Of a stretch of DNA of 64,000 nt, positions 41,337 through 53,432 are shown in pieces. Every line of letters begins with the position of its first letter. Within the stretch, counting starts at the first letter, position 1. A program made the position numbers and the translations under genes. The stretch is from Heterodera schachtii (taxonomy: Eukaryota > Nematoda > Chromadorea > Rhabditida > Heteroderidae), in assembly GCA_023374025.1 (NCBI GenBank), contig SIJG01000008.1:1914215-1978214 (forward strand), read 5' to 3'. The notes under the pieces were generated by a model that did not search any database, was not told the origin of the DNA, and saw only the letters and a list, made by a program, of their open reading frames with translations.

Positions 41337-41984
41337 TTTGGTTCTTTTCCCTATCCAAAACATTTTTAATATCATATTAACATAATAATTTTGGCCTTAA
41401 TATTTTTTTCAATTTTTATTTTATATAATAGAATAAAATTTTGAAAAATTGAAAAATACTTCCAAAAAACCAAAAAGTTCTCTGCTAGAACTTTCAATTC
41501 AAAAAATAATTTTATCTGAAAAAGACCAATTTTATCCTCGAACAGTTTAAATGTATTTGTTTTGCAATTAAACGGCGAAAATATTAAAGAAAAATTTTTC
41601 TGGGATTTTACATAAGGACACTAAATTTTTAACAAATATTTTCGAGCATATTTTTGCATATTTTTTGGTTTTAACACATTTTCAGAATTTTTCAAATAAA
41701 ATTCCCTCTCTAATAATTATCAGATTCACTAATGTTACAAATTCCTTTGCTTCACTCATTTCTACCAAAGCTATTAAATTTTAAAATTTCTATGAAAGTT
41801 AAAATTAAGATTCAATAAAAATGAAAAAAATTTTCAAAATTTGGTTTTTTGGAAGTATTTTTCAATTTTTCAAAATTTTATTCTATTATATAAAATAAAA
41901 ATTGAAAAAAATATTAAGGCCAAAATTATTATGTTAATATGATATTAAAAATGTTTTGGATAGGGAAAAGAACCAAAACAATTA

Positions 41985-42060
41985 TTTGCAGGGTGGGGGA
42001 ATTGAACTTTAGAAGAAGAAAAAAAAGAATGGAAGGCACACCCACTGGGCCATCGACGCT
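41985..42060 (-). other. tRNA-like segment in right arm of outer element
   Basis: Reverse-complement copy of the segment at 41262, with the same A-box-like and B-box-like words on the minus strand (GCACACCCACTGGGCCA and GGAATTGAACT on the plus strand). Confidence 0.55.
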
Positions 42061-42307
42061 CACATTGGCTTTTCATTCTTTGTAAATGATATTGATCAGG
42101 CAAAAAGGAAAAGCTTCATATCTCACAAAGGAAGGTCCTAGGGTGTCCGTGGGATTTCCTAATGAAATTTGGTGGGTGGATAGAGCACCCATGGGTTCTT
42201 AAGAAAAGTGTTTTTATTTTCTGCTAAATGAGTCTAAGTGCCGAGTTATGACGTGCCAAACTTTTTTTAGTGAATAAATAAATTAAATATTTATTTACAC
42301 CCCTTCC

Positions 42308-42384
42308 GAGTGTCCAGTGGTGTAGCGGTAGTGCGCCAGTCATTGGTTTTTAAGCCCCAGGTTCGATTCCCCTACATGCAAATT
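42308..42384 (+). other. tRNA-like segment in left arm of inner element
   Basis: TGGTGTAGCGGTAGTGC fits a Pol III A box and GGTTCGATTCC fits the B box, about 30 bases apart. The T stem has only two clear pairs next to the loop and the anticodon arm is not obvious. Probably a decayed tRNA-derived promoter segment. Confidence 0.6.
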
Positions 42385-42702
42385 ATTTTTTGAAATTTTT
42401 TTTTGCTTTTTATGCCAAGTAATTATCAAAATTTGTTTTATAAAATAAAACATTATTTTAATTTTTTATTCATTTTTATACATAAAAATTCCTTTTTTAT
42501 ACATAAAATAGTTAATAAAAATTAAACCAAAATTTTTTTTTTCAAATCGACATGATATTTTGTGTATCTATCTATTTCGTCTTTTTGTGTAATGAACTTT
42601 TTAATTTAATTGAATAAAATAAAAAAAAGATTTTGTTTCGTAAAAATATTTTTAATAAATAACTTTGCATAAAAAGCAAAAATAAAAATTGTAAAATGAA
42701 TT

Positions 42703-42781
42703 AGCATGCAGAGGATTCGAACCTGGGACCCAAAAAAAAAAGACTAACGCACTACCTCTACACCATTAGACACTTGGAAGC
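42703..42781 (-). other. tRNA-like segment in right arm of inner element
   Basis: On the minus strand TGGTGTAGAGGTAGTGC (A box) and GGTTCGAATCC (perfect B-box word), with a poly(T) insert between them. It is related to but clearly diverged from the segment at 42308, in the mirrored position. Confidence 0.6.
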
Positions 42782-43344
42782 TGAACAAACAATTATTTCT
42801 TTTCAATAATTATAAAAAGCCAAAAAGTTTGGCACGTCATAACTCGGCACTTAGACTCATTTAGCAGAAAATAAAAACACTTTTCTTAAGAATCCATGGG
42901 TGCTCTATCCACCCACCAAATTTCATTCGGAAATCCCACGGACACCCTAGGACCTTCCTTTGTCAGCCAGAAGCTTCATTTAGCAAAAATAAAAAAAATT
43001 TTATAATACAAAAGGGGGGTAATCTACCTACCCTGAAAGTTTCATTCGGAAGTCCCACGGTCACTTGGGTACCTCTCCTTTGTGAGATATTTGGACTTTA
43101 TTTAGTGTTGGAAATAAAAGGAAAGTGATGGACAGACGGACGGACAACATGAATGTGTACAAAACAAGTGAATGGGAAGAGAATGGTGTGCATTTGCACG
43201 GCCAAATGGTCACAAATGAGACAATTCATCTTTTTATTTAGCAAAAGCAATTTCTTGGGGAGTATCCACAACATTGACCACAAAGGAATAATAAAATATT
43301 TCATTTCAAAATTAAAATTTCAATAGAATCTCTGTTTGGCCTCG

Positions 43345-46300
43345 TTAGAGGGAGGCGTCGAAGTCGTCCAATTTGGGCTTTTTGGCGCTCATCAGCTGCT
43401 CCTCGTCCGAGTCGCTCAACGCCAAGTCGGCGTTCAGTTGGCCCGACGTGTGCATGGCGCTCTCCTCGAGCTTTTCCTCGGAGGAAACAGGGACAGCAGC
43501 GGAGATTAAAGTGTCTTCGTCATCCCACACTGAAGGGATTGTGAAACACTTTCCATCCCATCCGACGTGTCTTTCAATTCACCCAAGTTGTTTTGCAAAA
43601 AATAATTGAAATTTATACTGTCAAGGCTTTTGATGAAAATTCCCGGTTTTCCTTATTTGTACTCCCTCCAAAGCCTCACTCACCCAAATTTCCAATTCCT
43701 CCCGCCCTCCCTTTCCTTTTTTTTTTTTGCTGTGTTTACCCCTGGTCTCTTCCTCGTCCATGTCGACCAATTCGCCCTCCTCCCGCTCTTCCTCCCCCTC
43801 GCTGTTTTCTCCACTCATTTCCAAGTCCTCCTGCAGCATTCCTCCGCCTCCACCGCTCGTCCCTTCCGCTTCATTCTCTGCTTCTGCCGCGCCTCCTCCG
43901 TCTCCCGCTTCTGTCAAATGGACAGTGAATGATCAGTGATCGTTTGTTTCCCTCTCTCTTTTCCGATTGGTCTCACCAATTTTCTCCTCCTCATTTGTGC
44001 TCACTGTCAATGCCCTTTGAATGTTCGTCTCCAACTCGGCCAAATGCCTTTGCGAGTTGTTCAGCAGTTGGTTGGTCAGCTCCACAATTTCTTCGGCTTT
44101 CAATGAGTAGGCGGACTGGGGACCGTTGAAGATGCGACTGTTGATCAGAATCTGACGAAGATCGGAGAAATGGATCATTCTTTCTTTTTGATTCGCCCTT
44201 TTCACCTGGTCAATGTCTCTTCTGAAGGCGGCAATCGTTGTGTAGCGGTGGTCTTTGATGTTCTGTTCCTGAAAAACAGCACAACAATACAAGCAGAGAC
44301 AGCAAATTTTAATAGTGATTAATTGACTATGCGAATGTGCTACAATAACACCAACACTTACAATTGTGCCCAAATCCATCGGTCGCTGAATTTTGTCGTT
44401 GTAATGAGGGAACTAAATGAATGAAAAATGAAATTGCCAAATGCAGAAAATAATGCTCTCTCTGTTGGTCCCACCTTTTTGAGGTCAACTCGGGCATGAA
44501 AAGCGGCTGATTTGGGCAAGTTTTTGCACTCTTGAACAATTTGGAGGAGAATGTGCGAGAAGCCGACCATGTCGTCGTCGTCCAACAATGGGTTGATTTG
44601 CTTCTCCAATTCGATCAGTTTCTGCTCATTGTCCTCCAACCGTTTGGTCGCGTGTTGGAGCATCTGACAAACGAACGAACCATCGCATTGTTAGGTTTAA
44701 ATTGGGCTTTTTGAAAACTAAAATAAAATTAAATTTTACTCGTTGGGCCGCCTCAGTGATCGGATGGACAGCGCCGTTGTAAGTGATCGAATTGGCCAAA
44801 ATTTGCGTGAGATCTTCAAGAAACTGGCGACGCAATTCGTATTTGTTCTCCGACACATTTTTACGAATTTGTTGCAAATCCATCGGCTTTTTGATCACCT
44901 CCAAATAGTCGGGTACCTGAAAAAAGAAAGAAAACAAAGAAATGCTGAAACAACAAAAAATCAACTTTTGGCCTTACTTTTGCCTTTGCTTCTCTCTCTG
45001 ATGCCATTTTCCCTACTGACCTTTTTGGTGTTGACTGGGAAAGTGAAGTGTTCGGAGCCGGCGATGTTCTTCAGCTCGTTCAGTATCTCCATCAGTACGC
45101 TTCCCATCGAAACACGTGGGTCCGCCCTCCGACGATGGACCGATTTGAGCGGTCCCATCAGATAGTCCGTCTCCTCAATGGTGCCACGTCGTTTGGTTGG
45201 ACCTGCCGAACTCGGCGGCACACCGCTGGCGGACGAAGTGGACGAAATAGCGGAGAGAGGACCAATGGAAGAAGCGGAAGCGACATTTGAGATGGAAATG
45301 CTCAGAGTGAGTGGGACGCGGAGCTTCAGGGGAACAGCTGCAGAAATGGAAAATGCTAACAGCGGACAGTTTGACAGAGAAATGGCTAACAAACACTGCC
45401 TCCGGGTAATTGTGTAAAATTTTAAATGAGTATTCGACCCTCCCCCGACTCACTCTGTTCTTCCACTATAACCGCAGCAGCAGCATCAGTTGCTGCAGCA
45501 GTCGTCGTTGTCCCCGCTGCTGATGTCCCTGCCTTTTGCTGCTGTTCTTGCGGCTGATTTTGTTCCGTTGGAATGCCCAAATTCGCTGTCGTTGTTTCTG
45601 CCGTTGGCATCAATGCCATCGTTTTTTTGCCCGCAGTTTTCAGCGATTTCTTTTTCTTCAACGGCCGCTCCAATGCCTTGCGTGGAATATGTAATCTGTG
45701 CAAATTGGAATTTCTCTCCCAATTCGGCCAAATTCGTTCAAAATTACCCCACCTCAGTGCTTCTTTCCGCTCCTTTTCCGCGCATTTGTACAGTTTCTTG
45801 GATATTTTCAGCCGCGTCCCCTCCACTTCGATCAGTTCCCCGGAAGGCAAACGGTCGCCCTCCTCGTCGGGCACTTCACTGAGTTTGGAAGTGGTCGGCT
45901 GAAATGGGCACATTACACATTGATCAATTGTTAAATATTCTCGCCTGGCAAATTTCGCCGACTGTTTTTGATGCCAAATCCTCTTCTTTGCCGTAGAGGG
46001 GACAGTGACGGTTCGTTTTCATGTGGCCAATCTCTCCGCAGGCACTGCACGTGATTTTCAAGTCCTTCTGTTTGGGAGGTGGTGGTGGTGGCTTTTCCTT
46101 TCGCTGTTTCTTTTCCATTTGTGGCTTTTTCGGCTTTGGGCCTGGCTTAATCGGCAGTGGAGCACCGACAGAAAGTGCCGCCGGGGTGTCTTTCTGCTGA
46201 AGGTTTTGTTGCTGTACTGCTTGAACTTGATGGGGAAGTTGTGCGGCGGGAAGCGACTGGGGCTGTTGGTGTTTTTGCTGTTGCTGCTGCTGCAGTTGTT

Positions 46301-49300
46301 GCTGTTGTTCCAGCACACTTTTGACAAACGATGCTGCTGCCGCGATGTTGTCCTGCCGTTGTGCCACTGACTTCGGTTCGCCTGCGGCGCCGCCCTTCCG
46401 TGGCCTTCGCCCCCCTTCCTGCTGCTGACGGCGACGCTCCTTACGTTTCTCCTGGAAAAATGTTTGAGTTTTTGCGATTCCTTTGACAAATCCACAAGTA
46501 AATGGACTCACTTCTTTGTACTGGTCGTCCATTTGGGCGTAAACTTTGATGAAATTGTCGTCACGAGTAGTTCGGATACGGACATACGCTTCGATCAGTT
46601 GGGGATGTGACACTGTTTCAATCCGAGTCTCAAAAGAATGGCATGCCATAATCCAACACGTCATTGTGATGAAAAGTGCTCACCGACTCGGTGCCGTCCC
46701 TGTTTTTTATTGTTCGATAGATGCGCAATTTTCGCTGCGCTATCGCCGAAGTGCCGGACGAACTTTGCGGGTTCGGCAAGGTGAACACGTCTTGCGGTCC
46801 GTCCGGTTCCGCCGCTTGGGTTTGAGCCGTTTGTTGCCGGTCGTTTGCCGCTGCCGCCGCAACGGCCTCTTTGGCCGCCACGGACACCGTCGAATTGCCT
46901 TTGGTCACTTCCCCGCGGATCATTCGCTGCAAGTCCAATCGTTCACGCTCCTCCCGCTCAAACTCCAATTTCCGTTTGTCCGCTTGAGTCAGCGTAACCG
47001 TCGTGGAGTAAAGTTTTCCTAAATTTGACTGTTTTTGAACTGGGCAATTGGGAAATACTTTCAGGGGCCATCACATGCCATGGCCCAATCGTTGTCCATT
47101 CGTTTTGGGAGCAGGTCGTTTCCCCCCCCCCCCCCCGAAATTTTTTTTTTTGAAAAAACACAATTAGTAGTTCATCATAAAATTCCGAAATCGCTGAAAA
47201 ATTTTCAAAAAAATTTCTTCTTGAAATTTTCGTACTAAGAAATTTCTTAGAATTTTTTTAAGAAAAATTTCTAGGTTTGAAAATTAAAAAAAAAAATTTT
47301 TTTGGGGGGGGGGGGAAACGAATTCACTTTTCCCCACCCACCCCTTCCGCCCGGCAAATGGCTCTCCTCGTCGTCCGATTCGTCGTGCCGATGGTGCCAT
47401 TCTTCGTCACTTTGCTGCGCCTCCGTCGCACTGCGCAGCCATTTGTTCTGTCGTTCGAACACCAGTTGGCAGTGCTCCTTGTGTTTGTTTTGCATGTCCG
47501 CAAAGTTCGCGCGGGCATTGCCACGTGCGAAACGCGACACTTGCGAATCGGACGTCCCTTGGGCCGCTTGGGTGGACAAAGTGCGGATGACGTCGATGAC
47601 ATCCCTTAATTGGCAAGAAAAGCATTCACAATTAGAAGTGTAATTAGCTTGGGAATAGCCCTTCCCCACAAACCATCGCTCCAATGAGCCAATTTCCTCG
47701 TCCGTCAGTCCAAACTCGCGGCACATTTGCCGCGCCTCCTTCAGCGACAGTTTGCGTAGGTCCGCGTTCGTGCCGGTCACCAATTTCTTCGGCGCCTCTT
47801 TGTCCACCTCCTCCTTAGGCGGCTTTTGCGGTTTTGTGCTGACGCGGACGAAGGAGAAGCCAAGGCCGGTGCCGGTGGGGTCGGCAACGCCAGTTTGGTC
47901 CAGAAAGCATTTGCCTTTCATCGCCGAAATGTACGACTTGGTGGCATTCCATGGTGCGCATTTTATCTGAGACCCCAAACTCCGTAAATTGAAATTACAA
48001 AAACAAAGTGTACGTGCCTCGTCCTCCATGTTCAGTTGGTCGTCCGAATCGTCCGCATTTTCAGGCACATGCAAATACTTTTCGCCATACCCCGCGTCCT
48101 AAAAGGGACCATTTGCAGAACAAAGCTCCAATTAACCCTTGAAACGAAAAGCGACTTTAAGCCGTTGTTCCGCGGCCAGCATTGACGCGTAGGCACAGTA
48201 CATCTCCGGGGTGACCATGTTGGACACCTCCTCTCTGTTGGGGAGGCGGTAGTCCTCCCGTAACACCTGACCAGTGGAAATTCAAATGTTTGCAGTAAGC
48301 CATTTTTTCGTTTATGTATATTTTTGCATTTTGATTTTCAGGGATCCATCGTGTCATTCATTCCCAATATTTTTTTAATGTGCCGGTCGATAAATCATCC
48401 CCCCTAAACCCACCCAATATTCGTGCCCTTCCATGCGTCTCAGTTCGGCACATTGCTTCAAGTTCTTGCGGATCAGCCCCTCTTGCCCGGGGTACATCTG
48501 CTTCATCTCATCCATTCGAATGCGTTTTGGCAAATCGTCACTTTGCCAAAAAAGACGGAAAATGTAACTCTTAAAATGCCGTTTTGGTTTTTTGAAAAAG
48601 TGCTAATGTAATTTTGCATACCATCATAAAGTCTTTGTTAAAATCTTTCGCCCGCTTCGAATTTGGCGTCGGCACTTCGTAAAGCGGCATTTGCTGTCCG
48701 ACCACAAAAAGTGCCGGGAATTGTCTGATGAACAGTCTAAAAAACCCTTTTTCCGACTGCTCCTTCCCCTTTCCCCCACCCGTATTTGTTCCGTATCAAC
48801 AGAAAGTCCGTGCCCATCGGGTGGTGTTGGAAGATTGTTGCTCTGTACATGTTGTTCTCGATGGCCTGCAGCGATTCGTTTGGCGACAAATTGCCAAGAA
48901 AAGGCGAAGTGTGGGAGAAAGCGGTCTCGCCAAATTCGAACTCACGCTTTTCCTCCTCTTTGGTCAATTTCTGAGGAGAAAAGCAAAGTTAAGAAGATGA
49001 AAACAGTTTTTTTGATAAAAATATACCCACTTTTTTGTAGTAATTCCTAATTTTTGATGCCATCCCAGTTTGGTTGAGCAGCGGTGGAAATTCCTCGACG
49101 TATTCCATGGCGACCAAAGTGCCGTCTCGACCGGTCAAATTGTGCAGTTCCCGCATTACAAACAGCTCAAAGCCACCGCCGTCCGCCAAATTTTGCTGCT
49201 CATTGCTCTGAAACAAACGCAAAAAGTTTGAATGTGTCAAATTGCACAAAGACTCAGCCGATACCCTCAAATCCATAAATCTCCAATCCCTCGATTGTCC

Positions 49301-52155
49301 CCAACCCCCCCCCCCCCATTTCCGGCTTATCCTTGGCACACTTTCAGTCGCATGTGCCGAGTCAGCGATTGGATTGGCACCGTTCGCCCGGTCATTCCCT
49401 GCGCCGTCCGTCGGCTGAGCGGTGGGCGATGGAAATGGCGCAGCTGTGCCACGACATTGTGCTGCAGCAGTGGGAACAGTGCCGGGTGCAAATTTTGGGC
49501 GGGCAGTGAATGTTGGATGGTCAAATTGGCCAACGACCGTTGCGTCTTGGCATTTGCTCCGCTACTCTTCGGCGCGTAATATTCGTCGTTGGACAAATTG
49601 AACGGGTCTTTGTCCGCTATTTGCGCAATTTGCGTTTCGATTTGCTCCTCCACTTCCTGTCGCTGCCGCTTCAGCACTTGGGCCAGGATCAGCTTGGACT
49701 TCTTCATGACGCCCTGTTCCTGGAGAAAAACAGCAAAAGCAAAATGATTTTTGATTAAAATAATTCAAAATGGCAGAAAAACCTTTCCGAGTGAGCGAGC
49801 ACCGACTTGCTGCTGTTGTTGCTGCAGCACTTCCTCCACTTGTGCCGCGTCTTCCGGCATTCCGAATGCCCTCGGGTCGTCCTCATAATCCAAGGTCAAC
49901 ACCCGCGGTTCTATGGCAATACAGATGGGATTCAGCTCGCTTGTCCCACGTACCATTTCCCCCCCCCCCCATTATCGTTTCCGCTCGAAAAATTTTCAAA
50001 ATTTTTTCAATCCTAATTTTTCAAAAAATCGCTAAATTTTTTTTTAAATTCTCTTAGAAAAAAATTATCAAAAAATCACTTGGAATTGCCGGCATATTCG
50101 CACTGTCCCAAATGATGTCGTCCTCCCATTGGGTGTTCTCCAATTCGTAATTTTCAAAAGGGAACAGCGAATGTTGCGGGTCGATTGGCAAACGCGAATC
50201 TGAAAAGTGCCAAAATGGAGAAAAAATTAGGGAAAACCAACATAAAATGACAAAAGTTATACCATTTGAAAGGTCGGCCGAAGTGTTCAAAGGCGAAGAA
50301 TAACGCGTGGGGTTGAGAAGGTATTCGAAAAAGGTTTTGTTTTTCCCTAAAATTTAGAAAAAAAAGAAAGTATTTATTTGATTTTAAACTTCAGGAGACT
50401 TTGCCATTTTTGTTGAAGAAAATAGCCCCACAAACAATACTTTTTCAAATTTTCAAGAGATTTTTAAAAAGTAAAGTTAAATCTTTTTTTCACTATTGCC
50501 AGTGAATTTATGTGTCAAATCGTACATGCCGCGATGAATGCTTTGTAACTGCGCGTGTACGGCGTCGGAATCCATCCGCAACGCGGCAGTTTGACCGAAG
50601 AGAGTTCCTTCACCAGCTGAACAAATTGAGCGGATGTTCGTGGGTTTCTCCATGGATTGTCCTCCCCCCCCCCCCATTTTCCGTGCCTTTTCCCGCGCCT
50701 GTTCGGGGTCAATGATTATGTCGTCCTCCCAATGTAAGAAATGCACTGGCAAAAAGTTGCGGTCATCTGAAAAAGGCCATGGAATTTGAGCCGCGAGTTG
50801 GCATGGTTCGGTTACCTTCGCTTGGCAATGGCACAGTGCCGTCGTCCGGTGGACGTTTCGACAGCGCCTTAACAATGAAAAAGGCAAACCAATGAATGGG
50901 GCGCGGGGGGGGGCAAACCGTGCCCCGCCTCTTCAGTCCGTAGTCGAAATTCGACGGGTTCGCCGGCACCCCAAAACGGTCGTACCACATTTGGGCCGGC
51001 CCGTAGCGCCACGGCGGGGCCGACTCGTCGTCGTCCTCGTTGGTCGGCTTTTGCTTCTCACTGCTCAAAAGTTCGTCCAAATTTTCTGCACATAAAAGCT
51101 CCTAAAAAGGGAACGCAAATACAAAAGCATTTCTCGAAAAGTTTCCTAATTTTTTAAATATTTTTGAAATTCAACTTTTTGAAAATAAAATGTGTTATTT
51201 GTAATAAAAGATTTGTCTTTTGTTGAAATTGTAAAAAAGGAGGAATATTATTCTGTTGAAATGTTTTTCTTTCATTTCTGCTTACAAATTAGCTTTGAGT
51301 AGCGCTCTTTTAGGACTAAAAACTGCAAAAAATAGGTAGTTTAGGCCATAACAAATTATGTATAACAATAATTTTTGACAAGTTATTGAAAACTTCAAGT
51401 TTAGTGTATATTTTTGAAAAATTTAAGTCAATTCTTAGCGAGACCAAATTTTTATTCAGAACAATAGGAAAACCCCTAAAATATTAGTCTTACGATTAGT
51501 TATGGACCTGCTTCCCGCCATGTCCCCCCCCCCCCCCTCCACTCACATATTCGTCCGTGCAACAGTCCTCCTTCCTCGGCGGTGGGCCGATTCTCAGTGC
51601 CCATGGGTCCGTCCCCTCAGTTCGGTCGGTTGGTGGGCCTTTCTCATTTTCAGTGCCCTCTTCGCCCGCCTCCTCCTTTGGCTTCTGTTGCTGTTCGGCC
51701 TTCAAATTCAATGGATTTAAAAAATGCTTTTTTTTTTTTTTTTAGAAAATGCGCCTCCAAATTCGCCTCGGCCGTTTCAGTCCGCTGAATTGACGAAACA
51801 GCGGCCATTTCCTCAATTTGCGCCGCCTTTTCATCTGTTGTTGTCACCGGAATCGCTTCTTTGTACTTTTTGAATGTTCTCGAAGTCCACCAAATTTGGT
51901 TTTTCAGTGTCGGCTTCGAATTTGAGGCGAAGACGCGCGAAAAGCGTAAAATGCCATCCTGCTCGAAGTCGGGGAAAAAGCGTCTCAAAAAAGAAATTTG
52001 TAAACAAAAAGAACAGCAGCAAAAAGAAGAGACTTGGGGTCAATGTCCTCCAATTCGGGCGGGAGAATGCCGGCCAAAGGCGCATCTCCGCGTTGAGAGG
52101 GCGGCACAAATGGAGCACCAGCGGAAGAGGAAGGAGCAGCAGGAAAAAGGTCCAT
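43345..52155 (-). CDS. taf-1: Transcription initiation factor TFIID subunit 1 (TAF1)
   Basis: Largest TFIID subunit, a nuclear scaffold that binds TBP, promoter DNA and acetylated histones. Start ATG at 52155 ([16 protein letters not shown], then ELEDIDPK); stop TAA at 43345-43347. In order: 51985-51750 ([17 protein letters not shown]), 51105-50925 ([20 protein letters not shown]), 50140-50080 (EDDIIWD), the conserved central TAF1 domain (49940-48100, including [14 protein letters not shown] and [15 protein letters not shown]), 47990-47340 ([20 protein letters not shown]), 46970-46500 ([20 protein letters not shown]), a Gln-rich insert (46400-46200), the zinc knuckle [16 protein letters not shown] (46075-46000), bromodomain 1 (45150-44760, [20 protein letters not shown]), bromodomain 2 (44660-44010) and an acidic tail ending [11 protein letters not shown]. 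Roughly 25 exons. Introns carry family A elements at 47105 and 49955. Full-length order matches metazoan TAF1. Confidence 0.95.
47105..47332. mobile_element. Family A inverted-repeat element in TAF1 intron
   Basis: Starts GGGAGCAGGTCGTTTCCCCC, the same left boundary as the E-Syt copy at 21468, followed by GAAATTTTTTTTT. It contains AATCGCTGAAAAATTTTC and AAATTTCTAGGTTTGAAAAT and ends with a poly(G) run plus GAAACGAA. Shorter than the E-Syt copy, with one arm partly deleted. Confidence 0.75.
49955..50088. mobile_element. Family A fragment in TAF1 intron
   Basis: Poly(C) run, ATTATCGTTTCCGCTCGAAA, AATTTTCAAAATTTTTTCAA and TTCAAAAAATCGCTAAATTT, similar to the arms at 21468 and 47105. Only one arm is recognisable. 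Confidence 0.55.
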
Positions 52156-53432
52156 ACTGATCAAAGACAAAAAAAAAAAAAAACGAATAAAACCTTTGGG
52201 AATAAATGTAAAAAAGGTATTTGTTTAATTATCTCTACTCAGATTCAAAAAAATTTTCGAGATTAAATTGTTTTAGGGGTTTTCAGTATCGGAAAAAATT
52301 ATTGGAAAATTTTCACAAATTTTGGTTGAAATTTGCAGAGACATAACGCCAAAAAGTAATTGGCGTAATTTTGTGCGCGCTAATTCAAAAAACACTGATA
52401 ATTGCCATTTTTCACAATTTATTTTGATTTGATCAGCCATAATTCGCTTCATTCCCAACTGAACCGAACAAATTTGATATCTAAAAAAAGTTTTTGAAAA
52501 TAATATCTTTTTCAAAGCGGAATTCTAAGCAATTTGTCATATCGGAAAAAGTTATGAGTCTTCCAATTTTTATTATGTTATAACTAGGGACCGGACCTAC
52601 GCGTTTCGGCGCCGACTTTTCGGCGCGCCAGCTCGTTTTTTTCACTATGGCATTTTTCTTTGGCACCCAAATCCAACATTGTTGATATCATTCGAAAGCT
52701 TAACACTTTTAGAAGCTTTTTTTAAGCTATTGAGTCGCGATTAGACAATTACCAAAAAAGTTATCCTTTTGCTGATTATTCAATCGGCGATTATTTTCTG
52801 CTGTGTGGGAATGTCACTGGTCTGAATGTGTTGATTAACAACACCACACAACAGTCTTTGTTGTTCTCTGCTGTTGGTCAATGGTTCGCCAATTGGCGAA
52901 ATCAAACAAAAATTCATTCGTTCGTTCATCGAATGCCTTTTACAATTTTCGCTGACTGCTGCCTTTGGTGTTTAGTTTTTGCAATAAAAAACGGCGACGG
53001 CACAGATTGGCTAATGAATGAATGAATGGCAAATTGTTTCGTCCCAATTCGCCGATTGGAGGGATTTGGGTGGGATTTTGTGCGTTCTGTTGGTGCTTTT
53101 CTTTGCCCTTCTGTCCGTTTTCCATTCCATTGCATAATAATGCCTTTGCCTTTTGGCCTTTTGCCCCCCCCCCCCCCGGGGCCTTTTCCCCAATCGTTCG
53201 TCCTTTTTCTGCTCATTTACATAATAAATTTTTGATTTGGCTGTTTACTTGAACGAATCTATCCTTAATATACTTTGTTATATTTTACTTTTTCGTTTTT
53301 AACTAATTAATAAACTCAAATTGACTACAAAAATGGTCCCAATTTTGCCTATTTTCCGCCTATTTAATAATTTAATTAGAAAATGACTTAATTGCCCATT
53401 ATTTTCGGCACTTTGTTTCCCTTTTTCCCCAA
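52156..53432. other. Intergenic between TAF1 and a divergent small gene
   Basis: Likely holds TAF1 promoter sequence. Mostly AT-rich; a GC-rich patch CGTTTCGGCGCCGACTTTTC lies at about 52602 and a poly(C) run at 53165. No gene recognised. Confidence 0.45.

Larger units (their letters stand above)
42126..42962. mobile_element. Inner inverted-repeat transposon (family B) nested in the outer one
   Basis: 837 bp, ends CAAAGGAAGGTCC and GGACCTTCCTTTG, flanked by TCA (42123-42125 and 42963-42965). Its terminal arms are related to those of the outer element (both contain GTGNCCGTGGGANTTCC and AATGAAA followed by TTTTGCTAAATGA or TTCTGCTAAATGA). The arms pair over about 140 bases (GAGTCTAAGTGCCGAGTTAT / ATAACTCGGCACTTAGACTC), then diverge, and each holds a tRNA-like segment. 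Junctions read straight through the outer element sequence, which proves nesting. Confidence 0.9.
41072..43082. mobile_element. Outer inverted-repeat transposon (family B), split by a nested copy
   Basis: Ends CAAAGGAGAGGTACC and GGTACCTCTCCTTTG, flanked by TGA on both sides (41069-41071 and 43083-43085). Terminal arms 41072-41191 and 42966-43082 are nearly perfect inverted copies (GTGACCGTGGGACTTCCGAA). After the arms, 41192-41480 and 41835-42122 continue the palindrome, each with a tRNA-like segment. A second element of the same family occupies 42126-42962; without it and its duplication the outer element is about 1.17 kb. No transposase frame, so non-autonomous. Confidence 0.9.

Noticed and set aside
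42308..42781. Functional tRNA genes
   Set aside because: A and B boxes are present, but acceptor and T stems do not pair and a poly(T) run interrupts one copy; treated as tRNA-derived segments of the transposons.
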